From the NCBI RefSeq assembly GCF_000687455.2, contig NZ_JGVW01000066.1, positions 1 through 64,000 on the forward strand: a stretch of DNA of 64,000 bases. The letters run 5' to 3'. The notes beneath the pieces were generated by a model that was not told the DNA's origin, did not search any database, and was given only the letters and a program-made list of their open reading frames with translations. Position numbers and translations under genes: made by a program. Positions 52,699-63,617 of this stretch are shown piece by piece. The DNA comes from Burkholderia sp. lig30. GTDB lineage: Bacteria; Pseudomonadota; Gammaproteobacteria; Burkholderiales; Burkholderiaceae. How positions within the stretch are numbered: the stretch's first letter is position 1; each line of letters begins with the position of its first letter.

Positions 52699-53916
52699 CT
52701 AACAAGCGGTGGACTTGAGCTGCTCCACTTGCAGCCCGAAGAGCGGACGAAGACGCGTGCCAAGCACGTTTCCGAAAAATGCCGCCGTGAGCCACAGCCA
52801 GGCGTGCAGGCTCCCCGAGACGATGCCGCTGAAGTACGCGCCGATCGTGCAGCCATACGCGAGCTTGGCACCATAGCCAAGCAGCAAACCGCCCACGATG
52901 GCGGCGACGAGCGAGCGCACCGGCAACCGCCATACCGGCGCAAAGCGGCCGGCCAGCGCTGTTGCAAGCATGCCGCCCAGCACGATGCCGACGTCAATAA
53001 CGGAGTTCACGTCATGCGAAAGCGGCGCCGCGAGCGCCGCGGCCTGGCTGTTGCTCGCCCAAAATGGCCAACTTGCAACGTCGACGCCAAGGGCCGATGC
53101 CGTTTTCCCGCCCCACAGCGCGAAAGCCGACGTGAGGATCAGCGGCTGCCCTGACAGCGCCAGCACGATGAAGTTGAGACCGGCGAGCGCAACCGCTCCC
53201 GTCATGAGGGGCCACGGTCCGTGCAGCCACGTCGACGTATTGCGGCCCGTTCGACTGTGCGCTGCGACGAGTCGGCCGTGGCGTCGCCTTTCAATGAAAA
53301 TGGTGAGTGCCACGATGGCCGCGAATACGATCCAGTTGACTGCAAGCGCGGGCCAGACGCCAAGCGCCTCGATGAGCGAAAACGCCTTCAACGCAGGCAG
53401 CGCGGCCCAGAACGCCATATGCGCGGTCGCCATGAGCGCGCCTGCGATGAATGCGCCGAGCGTCACGATCTTGCGCGTGCCGCCTCCGCCCACGGTGTAC
53501 AGCGTTCCGACGGCGCATCCGTCACCGATCTGCATACCGACACCGAACAGGAACGCACCGACCGCCACCGAGATGCCCGCCGGAGACACATGGCCAGTCA
53601 CCGGCATGCCGAATAGCGAACCGGCCGAGAGGACAGGAAAAAATAGCGTGACTGCCACAGCGAGCATGACCATCTCGGCGCGCAGACCAGCGCCGCGACC
53701 GTCGGCAATGAATAATCGCCACGCCGACGTGAAGCCGAACGCGGCGTGATAGAACACAACGCCAAGCAATGCGCCTACCAAGTAAAGCGCGGCCTGCCGG
53801 GCATTGACGGTTTGTGCGAGATACCACGCTCCGGCAATGATCAAGATAGCGGCGACGCCGAGCGGTTTTGGATTGACGTCAGTACGGCGCGGTATCGGCG
53901 GGGCTACATCGCTCAT
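52699..53916 (-). CDS. YeeE/YedE family (TsuA-like) sulfur-compound transporter
   Basis: A 405-residue inner-membrane protein with about ten hydrophobic segments in two inverted halves. Each half carries the family's cysteine-bearing motif: MQIGDGCAVGTLYTVGGGG near 130-148 and LAYGCTIGAYFSGIVSGS near 360-377. In TsuA (YeeE) these cysteines relay thiosulfate through the membrane. It is alone in orientation and opposes azlD. Thiosulfate or another sulfane-sulfur ion is the likely substrate. Relation to the sulfur-storage operon at 38-42.8 kb is possible but not shown. Confidence 0.9.
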   Translation of the reverse strand: MSDVAPPIPRRTDVNPKPLGVAAILIIAGAWYLAQTVNARQAALYLVGALLGVVFYHAAFGFTSAWRLFIADGRGAGLRAEMVMLAVAVTLFFPVLSAGSLFGMPVTGHVSPAGISVAVGAFLFGVGMQIGDGCAVGTLYTVGGGGTRKIVTLGAFIAGALMATAHMAFWAALPALKAFSLIEALGVWPALAVNWIVFAAIVALTIFIERRRHGRLVAAHSRTGRNTSTWLHGPWPLMTGAVALAGLNFIVLALSGQPLILTSAFALWGGKTASALGVDVASWPFWASNSQAAALAAPLSHDVNSVIDVGIVLGGMLATALAGRFAPVWRLPVRSLVAAIVGGLLLGYGAKLAYGCTIGAYFSGIVSGSLHAWLWLTAAFFGNVLGTRLRPLFGLQVEQLKSTAC

Positions 53917-54271
53917 TTCGGGCTCGGGAGAAGTGAGCAGCTATCAGTCCAGCAACACTATGACGACCCCACTTCGACAACCTGATGGAAGCTTGTTGAC
54001 CTAACGAGGCATCAGGACTCGGTGAGACAGCGAAGCCTGACGAGGGCAGCGTACGGCGCCCCGATCCCGTTTTATTGGTGCACTTAAGTTTGAACTTCCG
54101 AATCTTCTCGGCAGGTGTTCGACATATTCAATGGAGTATAGGCTGGGCGCTGCAAGAATTCTGGTCTCGGAAACAAGTCCACTGCAACGGCGGCTCCCGC
54201 GCTACAGTGGACGTCTTCACGACGCCTTTGAGTCAACCGCTTTCACACGAAAATTGACGCGAGGTCGAACA
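53917..54271. other. Intergenic region ahead of cupin copy B
   Basis: No gene is seen. The last 109 bases (from 54163) are the left part of the duplication. Confidence 0.35.
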
Positions 54272-54693
54272 ATGCAACTTCAAACCGGTAACCTGTTCAG
54301 CTTCGAAGGGACGCGCGGCGTCGATGAGCGGATCGACATGCTTGTCACAGGTCGGCACGTGAACGTGGAGCGGATCGTGTCGATGGGACACGCGAGTCCC
54401 GAGGGATTCTGGTATGACGACTCGCGCGCCGAATGGGTTGTGCTGCTGTCGGGGGCGGCCGCGCTCGAGTTCGAAGAGGACTCGATGCTGCACGACATGA
54501 GTCCGGGCGACTACGTGCTGATCGAGCCGCATTGCCGGCATCGCGTCGCGTGGACGCATGCGGAAGAGCCAACCGTCTGGCTTGCGATCTATTGCGAACG
54601 CTGAATCGAGCGCCAATTCATATGCCTATCCGGCGCCCCGATCTGACCGGTTGCGGGCCGCCACCCGCCTGATGTGACAGACAGCCGTCGACC
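54163..54693. repeat. 531-bp direct duplication, copy B (cupin gene and flanks)
   Basis: Partner of 49932-50462, same orientation, same length and no indel. Substitutions are scattered over coding and flanking parts. The two copies bracket a 3.7-kb segment, so homologous recombination between them would remove about 4.2 kb. Confidence 0.9.
54272..54604 (+). CDS. Small cupin-domain protein, copy B
   Basis: A 110-residue single cupin, 105 of 110 residues identical to copy A at 50041. The differences are Gly/Val, Val/Ala, Thr/Met, Arg/Ser and Gln/Pro; none hits the His or Glu residues of the cupin motifs. The upstream A+T-poor leader is also duplicated, so both copies may be expressed the same way. 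Function unknown. Confidence 0.85.
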   Translation: MQLQTGNLFSFEGTRGVDERIDMLVTGRHVNVERIVSMGHASPEGFWYDDSRAEWVVLLSGAAALEFEEDSMLHDMSPGDYVLIEPHCRHRVAWTHAEEPTVWLAIYCER

Positions 54694-54794
54694 CACTGCC
54701 GACCTTCGATCAATGCCGGCCAATGCCCGCTTCGCATCCGGGTTTGGTCGCACGGTAAATGAACGCGAGATCCGTGCCGAACAGACCGAGAATG

Positions 54795-56474
<1,680 letters not shown>

Positions 56475-56529
56475 TGCGTCTCCTGCTTCTTATCTATAGT
56501 GATGGGCGCCCAAGGCGCCCTGGTGACTG

Positions 56530-57744
56530 CTAATCCGAACTGAGGCTCAGTGTGTTGCGTTGCCGCTTCTCTATCGACGATTTGAGCAACGCCGCCGAGC
56601 GGAAGATGCCGTGCGCGAACTTGCCGTAAGGCAGCGTGGCGAACAGCGCCATCACGATGCCGAGATGAATCGCGAGCAGCGACGGCATCGCCGAGGTCGT
56701 GCGGAGCGCGAGCAGCGCGAGACCGGATGCGCTCGTCAGAAGCAGGAGCGCGATGAAGCCGCGGTCCATCGGACGCTGACGGGCATCGCCCCGCTCCGGA
56801 ACGCGTTTCAGGTTCAGCCACAGCAGTCCCGCCGGCCCCGCAATCAGTCCGACGCCGCCCGCGGTTCCCAGCAGCACCGGCACGCTCAGAAACGGATACG
56901 GCGCTTCCAGACCGAATGCATAGTGATAGAGCGTCGCGACTGCGGTTGCCGCAAAGCACAGCATGAAGCCGTAGAACGTCAGGTGATAGAAACGGCGCCG
57001 CGCCAGCGTGAAGGCATCGTTCTCTTCGTTGCAGCCGTCGCCATGGCCGCCGTCCAGGTACTTGAGCGTCAGCGCGTTCTTGGCCGCTTCCGCGACGGCT
57101 GGCGCGCTCGCACTCGCCGTTCCTGCCGACACGTCGCGCCAGAAGCGCGTGACGCCCACGCCGAGCGCGAGCATGGCGAACAGGAAAACGATGCCAAACA
57201 TCGCCGCGAGCAGGTTGTGCGGGAAGATCGCGTAGAAGTTCGCTGGCGCGACATCGCCCGACAAGCCGCCGTGCAATGCCGTACCGAGCAGCAGAAACAG
57301 CACGAGTCCGGCCGCCAGTGCAACCGACAAAGTCAGGCCGTTGCGCTTGTACAGCGCGCCGAACGACGCGGGAAACGCGTATTCGGTGTAGGTTTCGAGC
57401 CGGACTTCGGCCATCGCTTTCGGCACGTTCACGCCGAATTCGTGCGGCGGCGCGTATTGGCACGCGTGATAGCACGCGCCGCAGTTGTGGCAGAGATTCG
57501 CCAGATAGTTGACGTCCGACTTGCCGAATTCCAGGCGGCGCGTCATGGCCGGGAACACGGCGCAGAAGCCTTCGCAGTAGCGGCAGGCGTTGCAGATCTG
57601 CATCTGCCGTGCCACTTCGGTTTCGCCGGCGCTCATCGGCACAATGGGGATCACGCGCGCCGTGCTGCCGTGTGAAGTTTTTTTCGTATCGACCGATAAC
57701 GCCGTGCGCGTGCGTTCGGGCGCGAGCGCGTCAGACTGCTGCAC
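56530..57744 (-). CDS. tcuB: TcuB: iron-sulfur membrane protein of tricarballylate oxidation
   Basis: A 404-residue membrane protein that re-oxidises the TcuA flavin. Two Cys-rich 4Fe-4S motifs lie in the soluble N-terminus: [11 protein letters not shown] near 52-62 and [11 protein letters not shown] near 85-95. About six transmembrane helices follow (for example [37 protein letters not shown]). The GTG at 57744 has GGAGG six bases upstream and lies inside the tcuA 3' end, a 14-base overlap, so translation is coupled. Its C-terminus ends in a Ser-rich tail (LSLSSD). The gene appears intact. Confidence 0.93.
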   Translation of the reverse strand: MQQSDALAPERTRTALSVDTKKTSHGSTARVIPIVPMSAGETEVARQMQICNACRYCEGFCAVFPAMTRRLEFGKSDVNYLANLCHNCGACYHACQYAPPHEFGVNVPKAMAEVRLETYTEYAFPASFGALYKRNGLTLSVALAAGLVLFLLLGTALHGGLSGDVAPANFYAIFPHNLLAAMFGIVFLFAMLALGVGVTRFWRDVSAGTASASAPAVAEAAKNALTLKYLDGGHGDGCNEENDAFTLARRRFYHLTFYGFMLCFAATAVATLYHYAFGLEAPYPFLSVPVLLGTAGGVGLIAGPAGLLWLNLKRVPERGDARQRPMDRGFIALLLLTSASGLALLALRTTSAMPSLLAIHLGIVMALFATLPYGKFAHGIFRSAALLKSSIEKRQRNTLSLSSD

Positions 57745-59140
57745 TGATTGCCTCCGTTGTTTTGAGTGCGGCGCGCGCGGCCTGCGTCCCGGCAATGCGC
57801 CCGAAGGCCGTGCCGATCGACATGCCGACGCCCGCTGTATAGCCCTTGCCGAGCACGTTGCCGGCCATCATTTCGCCGGCCACGAACAGGTTCTCACTGG
57901 CTTTGCCGCCGAAGTGAACCTGCGCGCGGTCATTGGTCTTTAGTCCGAGATACGTGAACGTGATGCCTGGCCGCAACGCATAACCGTAGAACGGCGGCGT
58001 CTCGATGCGGCGCGCCCAGTGCGTCTTGGGCGGCGCGAGACCTTCGGTGTGGCAGTCGTCGAGCGCGGTGTGGTCGAAGGTGCCGTCACGACATGAATCG
58101 TTATAGCGCGTGAGCGTTTCCATGAAGCGCGCTTCCGGCAGCCCGAGCTTGCGCGCGAGTTCCGGCAGCGTGTCGGCCTTTTCGCCCGGAAACACCGGCG
58201 GCATGAAGCGGCCGATTGCTTTCGAGTCGATGATCGAATAGCCGATCTGCCCCGGCTGATGCGCAACGAGCCGCCCCCAGATTGCATAGCGCTTCGGCCA
58301 GAAATCCTCGCCTTCGTCGTAGAAGCGCTCGGCGTCACGATTCACCACGACGCCCAGCGACACGCAGTCGATGCGTGTGCAGATGCCGCCGTCATACAGC
58401 GGCGCGCGTGCATCGATGGCGACGCAGTGCGACTGCGACGGGTCGCCGATCATGTCCGCACCGGCGTCGGTCATATGCTTGATGAGCACGCCCTTGTTGA
58501 AGCGCGTGCCGCGAATCAGGAAGTTGTCGGCGGGCCATTCGCCGCGCTCGTTTTGCCCCCACGCTTCGCGCAGCCATTCGCGATTTGATTCAAAGCCGCC
58601 TGCCGCCAGCACGCAGGCGCGCGCCTCGAAGCGCTGGCTGCCGCTGCGCGCCGCGATGAAGAGGCTGCCGTCGAGTTCAAGCGAATCGACGGGCGTTTCA
58701 TAGCGGATATCGACGCCGAGCGCTTCGGCGCTGCGGTAATACGCGTTGACGAGCGCCTTGCCGCCGCCCATGAAGAACGCGTTGGTGCGTGCCACGTGCA
58801 GCGCGCCGGACAGCGGCGGCTGGAAGCGCACGCCGTGCTTCTGCATCCACGGCCGGCACGACGACGACGCGCGGATCGTCAGCCGCGCGAGATGCTCATT
58901 CGTGATGCCGCCGGTGACTTTCAACAGGTCCTGCCAGAATTCTTCTTCCGGATAGGCATCGACGAGCACGTCTTGCGGCGCATCGTGCATGCAGCGCAGA
59001 TTGCGCGTGTGTTGTGAGTTGCCGCCGCGCCATTCGCGCGGCGCGGATTCGAGAAGCAGGACCGAGGCGCCCGCTTCGCGCGCCATCAATGCGGCACACA
59101 GCGCGGCATTGCCTCCTCCGATTACGAGCACATCGACCAT
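57731..59140 (-). CDS. tcuA: TcuA: FAD-dependent tricarballylate dehydrogenase
   Basis: A 469-residue flavoprotein that oxidises tricarballylate to cis-aconitate. It has the FAD-binding motif [21 protein letters not shown] (positions 4-24, dinucleotide fold), the second motif [13 protein letters not shown] near 187, and a C-terminal [27 protein letters not shown]. The substrate-binding region is fumarate-reductase-like (FRD/SDH fold), including HTRNLRCMH near 44 and RETPP-like [24 protein letters not shown] near 376. It overlaps tcuB at its end. It appears intact, but its transporter gene tcuC is cut. Confidence 0.94.
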   Translation of the reverse strand: MVDVLVIGGGNAALCAALMAREAGASVLLLESAPREWRGGNSQHTRNLRCMHDAPQDVLVDAYPEEEFWQDLLKVTGGITNEHLARLTIRASSSCRPWMQKHGVRFQPPLSGALHVARTNAFFMGGGKALVNAYYRSAEALGVDIRYETPVDSLELDGSLFIAARSGSQRFEARACVLAAGGFESNREWLREAWGQNERGEWPADNFLIRGTRFNKGVLIKHMTDAGADMIGDPSQSHCVAIDARAPLYDGGICTRIDCVSLGVVVNRDAERFYDEGEDFWPKRYAIWGRLVAHQPGQIGYSIIDSKAIGRFMPPVFPGEKADTLPELARKLGLPEARFMETLTRYNDSCRDGTFDHTALDDCHTEGLAPPKTHWARRIETPPFYGYALRPGITFTYLGLKTNDRAQVHFGGKASENLFVAGEMMAGNVLGKGYTAGVGMSIGTAFGRIAGTQAARAALKTTEAISAAV

Positions 59141-59203
59141 CTGACTTGTCTCCTTTTGGACAAATCGTAAAGGTCTCGTGCCCGCGTCGCTACCAGCCAG
59201 CCG

Positions 59204-60110
59204 TCAAGAGGTCTTCACTTTTTGTGAAGGCCGAGGCTCCCGCAGCCGCGCACCGGGCCAGCGGCCTTCCTGCACCAGTTGGCGGGCGACATCGGCGAGC
59301 ACCACGCGCGCAGCGAGACCGGCGGGAGACAGTTCGTCGTCGGAGATGCTGGCGAGCATGTTGGGCCGCGTGGCGTATTTCTCCGCGACGGGCACGCTCG
59401 TCAGTATCACGTTCTCGGGCCTTGCGAGCGCCGCGCCAGGCTGTATGGTCGCGCCGATGCCGGTGCGGACGAAGTCCATCAGGAGCGCAAGGCCGTCGAC
59501 TTCGGCGACGATGTTCGGCTCGTATTCGGCGCGCCTGAACGCTGATAACAACAGCGAACGCAGCCCGTGCGTGCCGCTGGGAAGAATGAGCGGAAGCCTG
59601 CCGAGATTTTTCAGCCGGACGGATGCGCTCGTCCAGCAGCGGCATCACGCTCCAGCGTTGCGCGGACTCCTCACTGAACAGCACGGCGAGATCGATCTGA
59701 CGCGCGCTCAGCATGGACGCAAGATAGCCGGAGAGACTTTCGACCATGTGCAGCCGCACATCGGGATAGCGCGAGCGCATGGCCTGCATGAATGCGACAC
59801 CTAGCACGCTCGCCGTGCTCGGCGCCATGCCGACGCTGACATGGCCCGACAGACGGGCTGAGCGTGCAGCGAGCGCGGCATCGTCGATGTGACGCAGCGC
59901 GAGTTGCGCCTGACGCCAGAACGCCAAACCTGCGTCGGTCGGAACGACGCCGCCCGAGGTGCGTTGCAGCAGACGCGTGGACAGTTCGCCTTCGAGACGG
60001 CTGATCTGCTGACTCAATGCCGAGGTCACCACGCCGAGTTCCAGCGCTGCCTTGCCCATGCTTCCGTGTTCCACGACGCTGAGAAAATAGCGTAGTTGTC
60101 TGAGTTCCAT
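59204..60110 (-). pseudogene. tcuR: TcuR LysR regulator, frameshifted
   Basis: From the ATG at 60110 the frame gives a normal LysR winged helix (MELRQLRYFLSVVEHGSMGKAALELGVVTSALSQQISRLEG) and the first half of the effector domain up to MPLLDER near residue 158. Then the frame changes: the family-typical continuation KNLGRLPLILPSGTHGLRSLL is in another frame and runs to a stop at 59204 (RRAEYEPNIVAEVDGLALLMDFVRTGIGATIQPG). The break is at about 59615-59635, with a probable small deletion as well since the joined length is slightly short. It is upstream of and in the same direction as tcuA, with 63 bases between. Confidence 0.82.
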
Positions 60111-60770
60111 TCCGCGATCGGTCAGAAGGATTAGGCGGGTATTTTGACAGAACGTCGTCGGACAATCCTCCGCCTCGAGGTCGGATTTTTACAGCGCGTG
60201 CGCCTTTGAAGCAGCCGCTCATCTCAAGCAACAGGTCCAACAAACACATGGCGAGATTGCATGGAACGTAGCCAACACAAGCCAGGTTGAGCATCCAACT
60301 TAGCTCAAGTATTCGAATTGCAGACTATGCGTTTCCAAGACCGCCATACCTGAAGCTAACCACTCGTAGCCTTGCCAAAAGATATATCCGCGGCATCGGC
60401 GCCACAACGCGTCCCCTGTAGCGTCTGCGACCGGTGTGAAAACGGACTCTCGAATGACCTTCCAACGGCTCGGCTGAACGACCGCTCATGGCCGAGCGTG
60501 TGTAAAAACGCACGCCAAACGCTCCATTGGAAAAACACCACGCTCCAGATCGTCGTGCATTGGCTTGGAAGCGGTCTGGGAAGGGTGAAGCGACACCCGA
60601 AAACCGAGTGGTTTCGCGTTTTCACACGCCCTCGGCCGCTCCCGACCACCGCGGCTGGCCCGACTACGGTCATTCGCTGCCCATCGCGGTCGCCCTTGTT
60701 ATGCCGGGGGCAGTCGGATCTTGGAAAGAGTAGACTTGCCCACTCCCATTCGCCGTTCAAGGTAGTCTCT
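60111..60770. other. Gene-poor region between tcuR and the glutaredoxin-like gene
   Basis: About 660 bases with no supportable gene. Frames across it on both strands lack ribosome binding sites and recognisable features. Confidence 0.35.
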
Positions 60771-61145
60771 ATGTTGATAAAAGCCCTACGCGTCGGTCTC
60801 GGCCAGTTGATTTTACTCAGCGACGCCGTCAGTCGCCCACGCCCGCAGCGCCGTGGGGCGCAAGGTCAGGCGATTGTAGAAAAAGAAGCGGCGCGGCTAT
60901 CGCTGTATCAGTTCCATTCGTGCCCCTTCTGCGTCAAGACGCGGCGCGCCCTGCACCGTCTGAATGTGCCGATGACGCTGCACGACGCCAAAAACGATCC
61001 CATCGCACGGGATCGTTTGCTGGCTGGCGGCGGCAAGATCAAAGTGCCTTGCCTGCATATTCAGGAAGAGGGCCAGTCGCGCTGGTTGTACGAGTCCAAC
61101 GCCATCGTCGCCTATCTAGAGCAACGCTTCGCCGGAATCGCGTAA
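60771..61145 (+). CDS. Glutaredoxin-like protein (GST N-terminal/GRX fold)
   Basis: A 124-residue thioredoxin-fold protein. After a basic, helical N-terminal stretch (about 1-40) it has LYQFHSCPFCVKTRRALHRLNV with the CPFC redox motif near 50-53, a cis-Pro region KIKVPCLHIQ near 90 and a C-terminal YESNAIVAYLEQRF helix typical of glutaredoxin/GST N-domains. It may reduce disulfides with glutathione. ATG at 60771 is preceded by GGTAG. It stands alone. Confidence 0.85.
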   Translation: MLIKALRVGLGQLILLSDAVSRPRPQRRGAQGQAIVEKEAARLSLYQFHSCPFCVKTRRALHRLNVPMTLHDAKNDPIARDRLLAGGGKIKVPCLHIQEEGQSRWLYESNAIVAYLEQRFAGIA

Positions 61146-61397
61146 CCCGTCGCGCGCAAACGTGAGGCGGGTATGAAAGCTTCCGGCCCAAGTTCGCTCC
61201 GTGGCATCGAGCTTAGTTGTCTACGGCTCCAGATTCCAGCTGACATCGGCCGTATGACGGGCCGGGGCTTGGTTTATGCTGCTCCTCCAAGGGCCGCTAC
61301 CGCCCCGATGCAGACCTTCGACGATATTCGTCGTCAGGGGCCGCTCTCAAGGTCAAGCGGACATGCCTTCATGTGCGCCTGCGACAGGCTGCGAGCT

Positions 61398-61856
61398 TCA
61401 TAGCGGGAGGCTCGTCGAACGCTTGATCTCCTTCAGTGAAAACCCCGTGTACATCTCCTTGATGTTGCCGAGCGTACGGATCCGGTGCATCGCGAGCTGA
61501 TGGAACGACTCCATGTCCCGAACGACCACCTGAAGCAAGTAGTCGTATTTGCCGGATACGTTGTGGCACGCCACCACGTTCGGTAGTGCCATCACGCCTG
61601 CCTCGAACGCATGCATGGCCTTCTCGGAATGACTGTCGAGCATGATGTTGATGAAGGCAAACAGTCCCAACCCCAACTCCTGCTGATTCAGGGTTGCGTG
61701 GTAGCCCAGAATGACCTGCTTTTCCAGCCGCTTGAGCCGTTTCCAGCAAGCGGGCGCTGACATACCGATCTTCTCTGCAATTTCGGCGTTGGTCAGCCGG
61801 CCATCGACCTGCAGCAACTCCAGGATCTTCCTGTCCGTATCGTCCAGTTCCGTCAT
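61398..61856 (-). CDS. Lrp/AsnC family transcriptional regulator
   Basis: A 152-residue regulator with the HTH at about 4-55 (LDDTDRKILELLQVDGRLTNAEIAEKIGMSAPACWKRLKRLEK) and a RAM domain (VVACHNVSGKYDYLLQVVVRDMESF near 95-118). GGAGG-type purines lie near the ATG at 61856. It is divergent from the amino-acid permease gene, 312 bases away, which it probably controls together with the PLP enzyme beyond it. Confidence 0.93.
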   Translation of the reverse strand: MTELDDTDRKILELLQVDGRLTNAEIAEKIGMSAPACWKRLKRLEKQVILGYHATLNQQELGLGLFAFINIMLDSHSEKAMHAFEAGVMALPNVVACHNVSGKYDYLLQVVVRDMESFHQLAMHRIRTLGNIKEMYTGFSLKEIKRSTSLPL

Positions 61857-62168
61857 TTCCACTCTCCTCCATTGCACTGCCGCATCACGGCGGTCGCTCA
61901 TTCGCGCGCCGAAAAGACGCTACGCGCCCTGTCCCGATGCGGATTCGCAGCGATCCAGCACCGGTTAATTATATTCTCGCCAAACATCGAAATGGTTATC
62001 AGGAAGAAATCTTATTAACCACGCTATCGATGATCATTAACCAAACAAAGGCAGAAAAGAAAGGGGGGCGCGCTGCAACGCGAGGCGTCCGAACCGTGTC
62101 TGCGATGTCCGAACGGCGGCGCCCACTAAAGGCGCCTGCCATCTATACACAAGAAATGGAGGAGCTGG
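61857..62168. other. Divergent control region, Lrp gene and permease
   Basis: About 312 bases. An A+T-rich core at about 61968-62045 (with ATTATATTC and TTATTAACC) probably holds both promoters and Lrp-family binding sites. There is no gene in it. Confidence 0.5.
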
Positions 62169-63557
62169 ATGAGTCTGTTCAGAACAAAGGATCTGTCGGC
62201 GATGCTTGCCGCCAGTCACGCGCCACATGGCCTGAAGAAGGTGCTTGGGCCCTTCGATCTCATCCTGATGGGGATCGGGGCGATCGTCGGCACCGGAATC
62301 TTCGTATTGACGGGCACCGGCGCGCTGACTGCCGGACCCGCGTTGACCGTGTCGTTCGTCATTGCCGCGCTCGCGTGCGGATTCGCAGCGCTGTGCTATG
62401 CGGAATTCGCGTCATCGGTGCCGGTTGCCGGCTCGATCTATACCTACAGCTATGCGACGCTGGGCGAGCTGGTCGCGTGGATGATCGGATGGGATCTGAT
62501 GCTCGAATACGGTCTTGCGAGCTCGGCTGTGTCGGTGGGCTGGTCGGGGTACTTCCAGTCGCTGATCGGCGGATTCGGCCTGCATCTTCCCGCCGTGCTG
62601 TCGGCCGCGCCGGGTGCGATTCCCGGCGTGCATACATGGTTCAACCTTCCGGCATTCCTCGTCATGCTGGTGCTGACCGCACTGCTGTCTCTCGGCGTGC
62701 GCGAATCGGCACGACTCAACAACGTGATGGTCGGGTTGAAGATCTGCGTCGTGCTGCTGTTCATTCTGGTCGGCGCGCGCCACGTTCAACCGGGAAACTG
62801 GCATCCGTTTACGCCCTTCGGGTACTCGGGCGTGTTCAGCGCGGCCGCGCTCGTGTTTTTCGCGTTCATCGGATTCGACGCGGTCACATCCGCCGCCGAG
62901 GAGGTGAAACGGCCGGCGCGCGATCTGCCGATCGGCATCATCGGTTCGCTGGCTGTCTGTGCGGTGTTGTACGTCGCGGTGTCAGCCATCATGACCGGCA
63001 TCGTTCCATACCCGAAGTTCCTCGGCGTGGACCACCCGGTGTCGCTTGCACTGCAATACGCGGGCGAGAACTGGGTTGCGGGATTCGTCGACCTCGGCGC
63101 CATTCTCGGCATGACCACCGTCATTCTCGTGATGACCTATGGGCAAACGCGGATCGTCTTCGCGATGTCGCGCGACGGCCTTTTGCCGAAAAAACTGTCG
63201 CGCGTCCATTCGAGTCTCGGTACGCCGTTCTTTGCTACCTGGATCGTCGGGATCCTGTTTGGCCTGGTCGCGGCCGTCGTTCCGCTCAACGTGCTGACCG
63301 AACTCATCAACATCGGGACGCTGGCGGCGTTCAGCCTGATTTCCGTCGCCGTCATCGTCCTGCGAAAAACCCGCCCCGATCTGCCGCGCGCGTTCCGCTG
63401 CCCTGCCGTGCCGCTGGTGCCTCTGCTTGCGATCGCGTTCTGCATCACGCTGACCGTGTTCCTTCAAGCCACGACCTGGATCGCGTTTCTGGTCTGGCTC
63501 GCGATCGGGCTCGTCGTGTATTTCACGTACGCGCGGCAACGCTCGCTCCTCAACTGA
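62169..63557 (+). CDS. APC family amino-acid permease (cationic amino-acid transporter type)
   Basis: A 462-residue inner-membrane permease with 12 predicted helices. APC features are GIGAIVGTGIFVLTGTGALTAGPA near 35-58 (first helix, substrate site), CYAEFASSVPVAGSIYTYSYATLGELVAWMIGWDLMLEYGLA near 76-118, and FFAFIGFDAVTSAAEEVKRPARDLPIGI near 236-263. The layout matches YfnA/CAT-type members. GGAGG sits about ten bases before the ATG. The divergent Lrp gene and downstream PLP enzyme point to uptake and breakdown of an amino acid, probably a sulfur-containing one given the MalY/PatB-like neighbour (inference). Confidence 0.93.
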   Translation: MSLFRTKDLSAMLAASHAPHGLKKVLGPFDLILMGIGAIVGTGIFVLTGTGALTAGPALTVSFVIAALACGFAALCYAEFASSVPVAGSIYTYSYATLGELVAWMIGWDLMLEYGLASSAVSVGWSGYFQSLIGGFGLHLPAVLSAAPGAIPGVHTWFNLPAFLVMLVLTALLSLGVRESARLNNVMVGLKICVVLLFILVGARHVQPGNWHPFTPFGYSGVFSAAALVFFAFIGFDAVTSAAEEVKRPARDLPIGIIGSLAVCAVLYVAVSAIMTGIVPYPKFLGVDHPVSLALQYAGENWVAGFVDLGAILGMTTVILVMTYGQTRIVFAMSRDGLLPKKLSRVHSSLGTPFFATWIVGILFGLVAAVVPLNVLTELINIGTLAAFSLISVAVIVLRKTRPDLPRAFRCPAVPLVPLLAIAFCITLTVFLQATTWIAFLVWLAIGLVVYFTYARQRSLLN

Positions 63558-63568
63558 CTTCGGGACCT

Positions 63569-63597
63569 CGCCCGGGGATCGGCCCGGGCGGCCTTTT
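63569..63597 (+). terminator. GC-rich hairpin plus T-run after the permease
   Basis: A perfect 8-base stem (CGCCCGGG at 63569-63576, CCCGGGCG at 63583-63590) with a 6-base loop is followed by TTTT at 63594-63597. It lies 12 bases after the permease stop and 21 before the next start, so it probably lowers readthrough into the PLP enzyme gene. Confidence 0.75.
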
Positions 63598-63617
63598 CAC
63601 TGAATGACTGAACGCAT

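Noticed and set aside
60360..60760. Possible repeat family shared with 34536-34640, 36420-36545 and 46900-46990
   Set aside because: These gene-free stretches have a similar CGGTC/GACCG-rich look, but I could not align them over more than a few bases.
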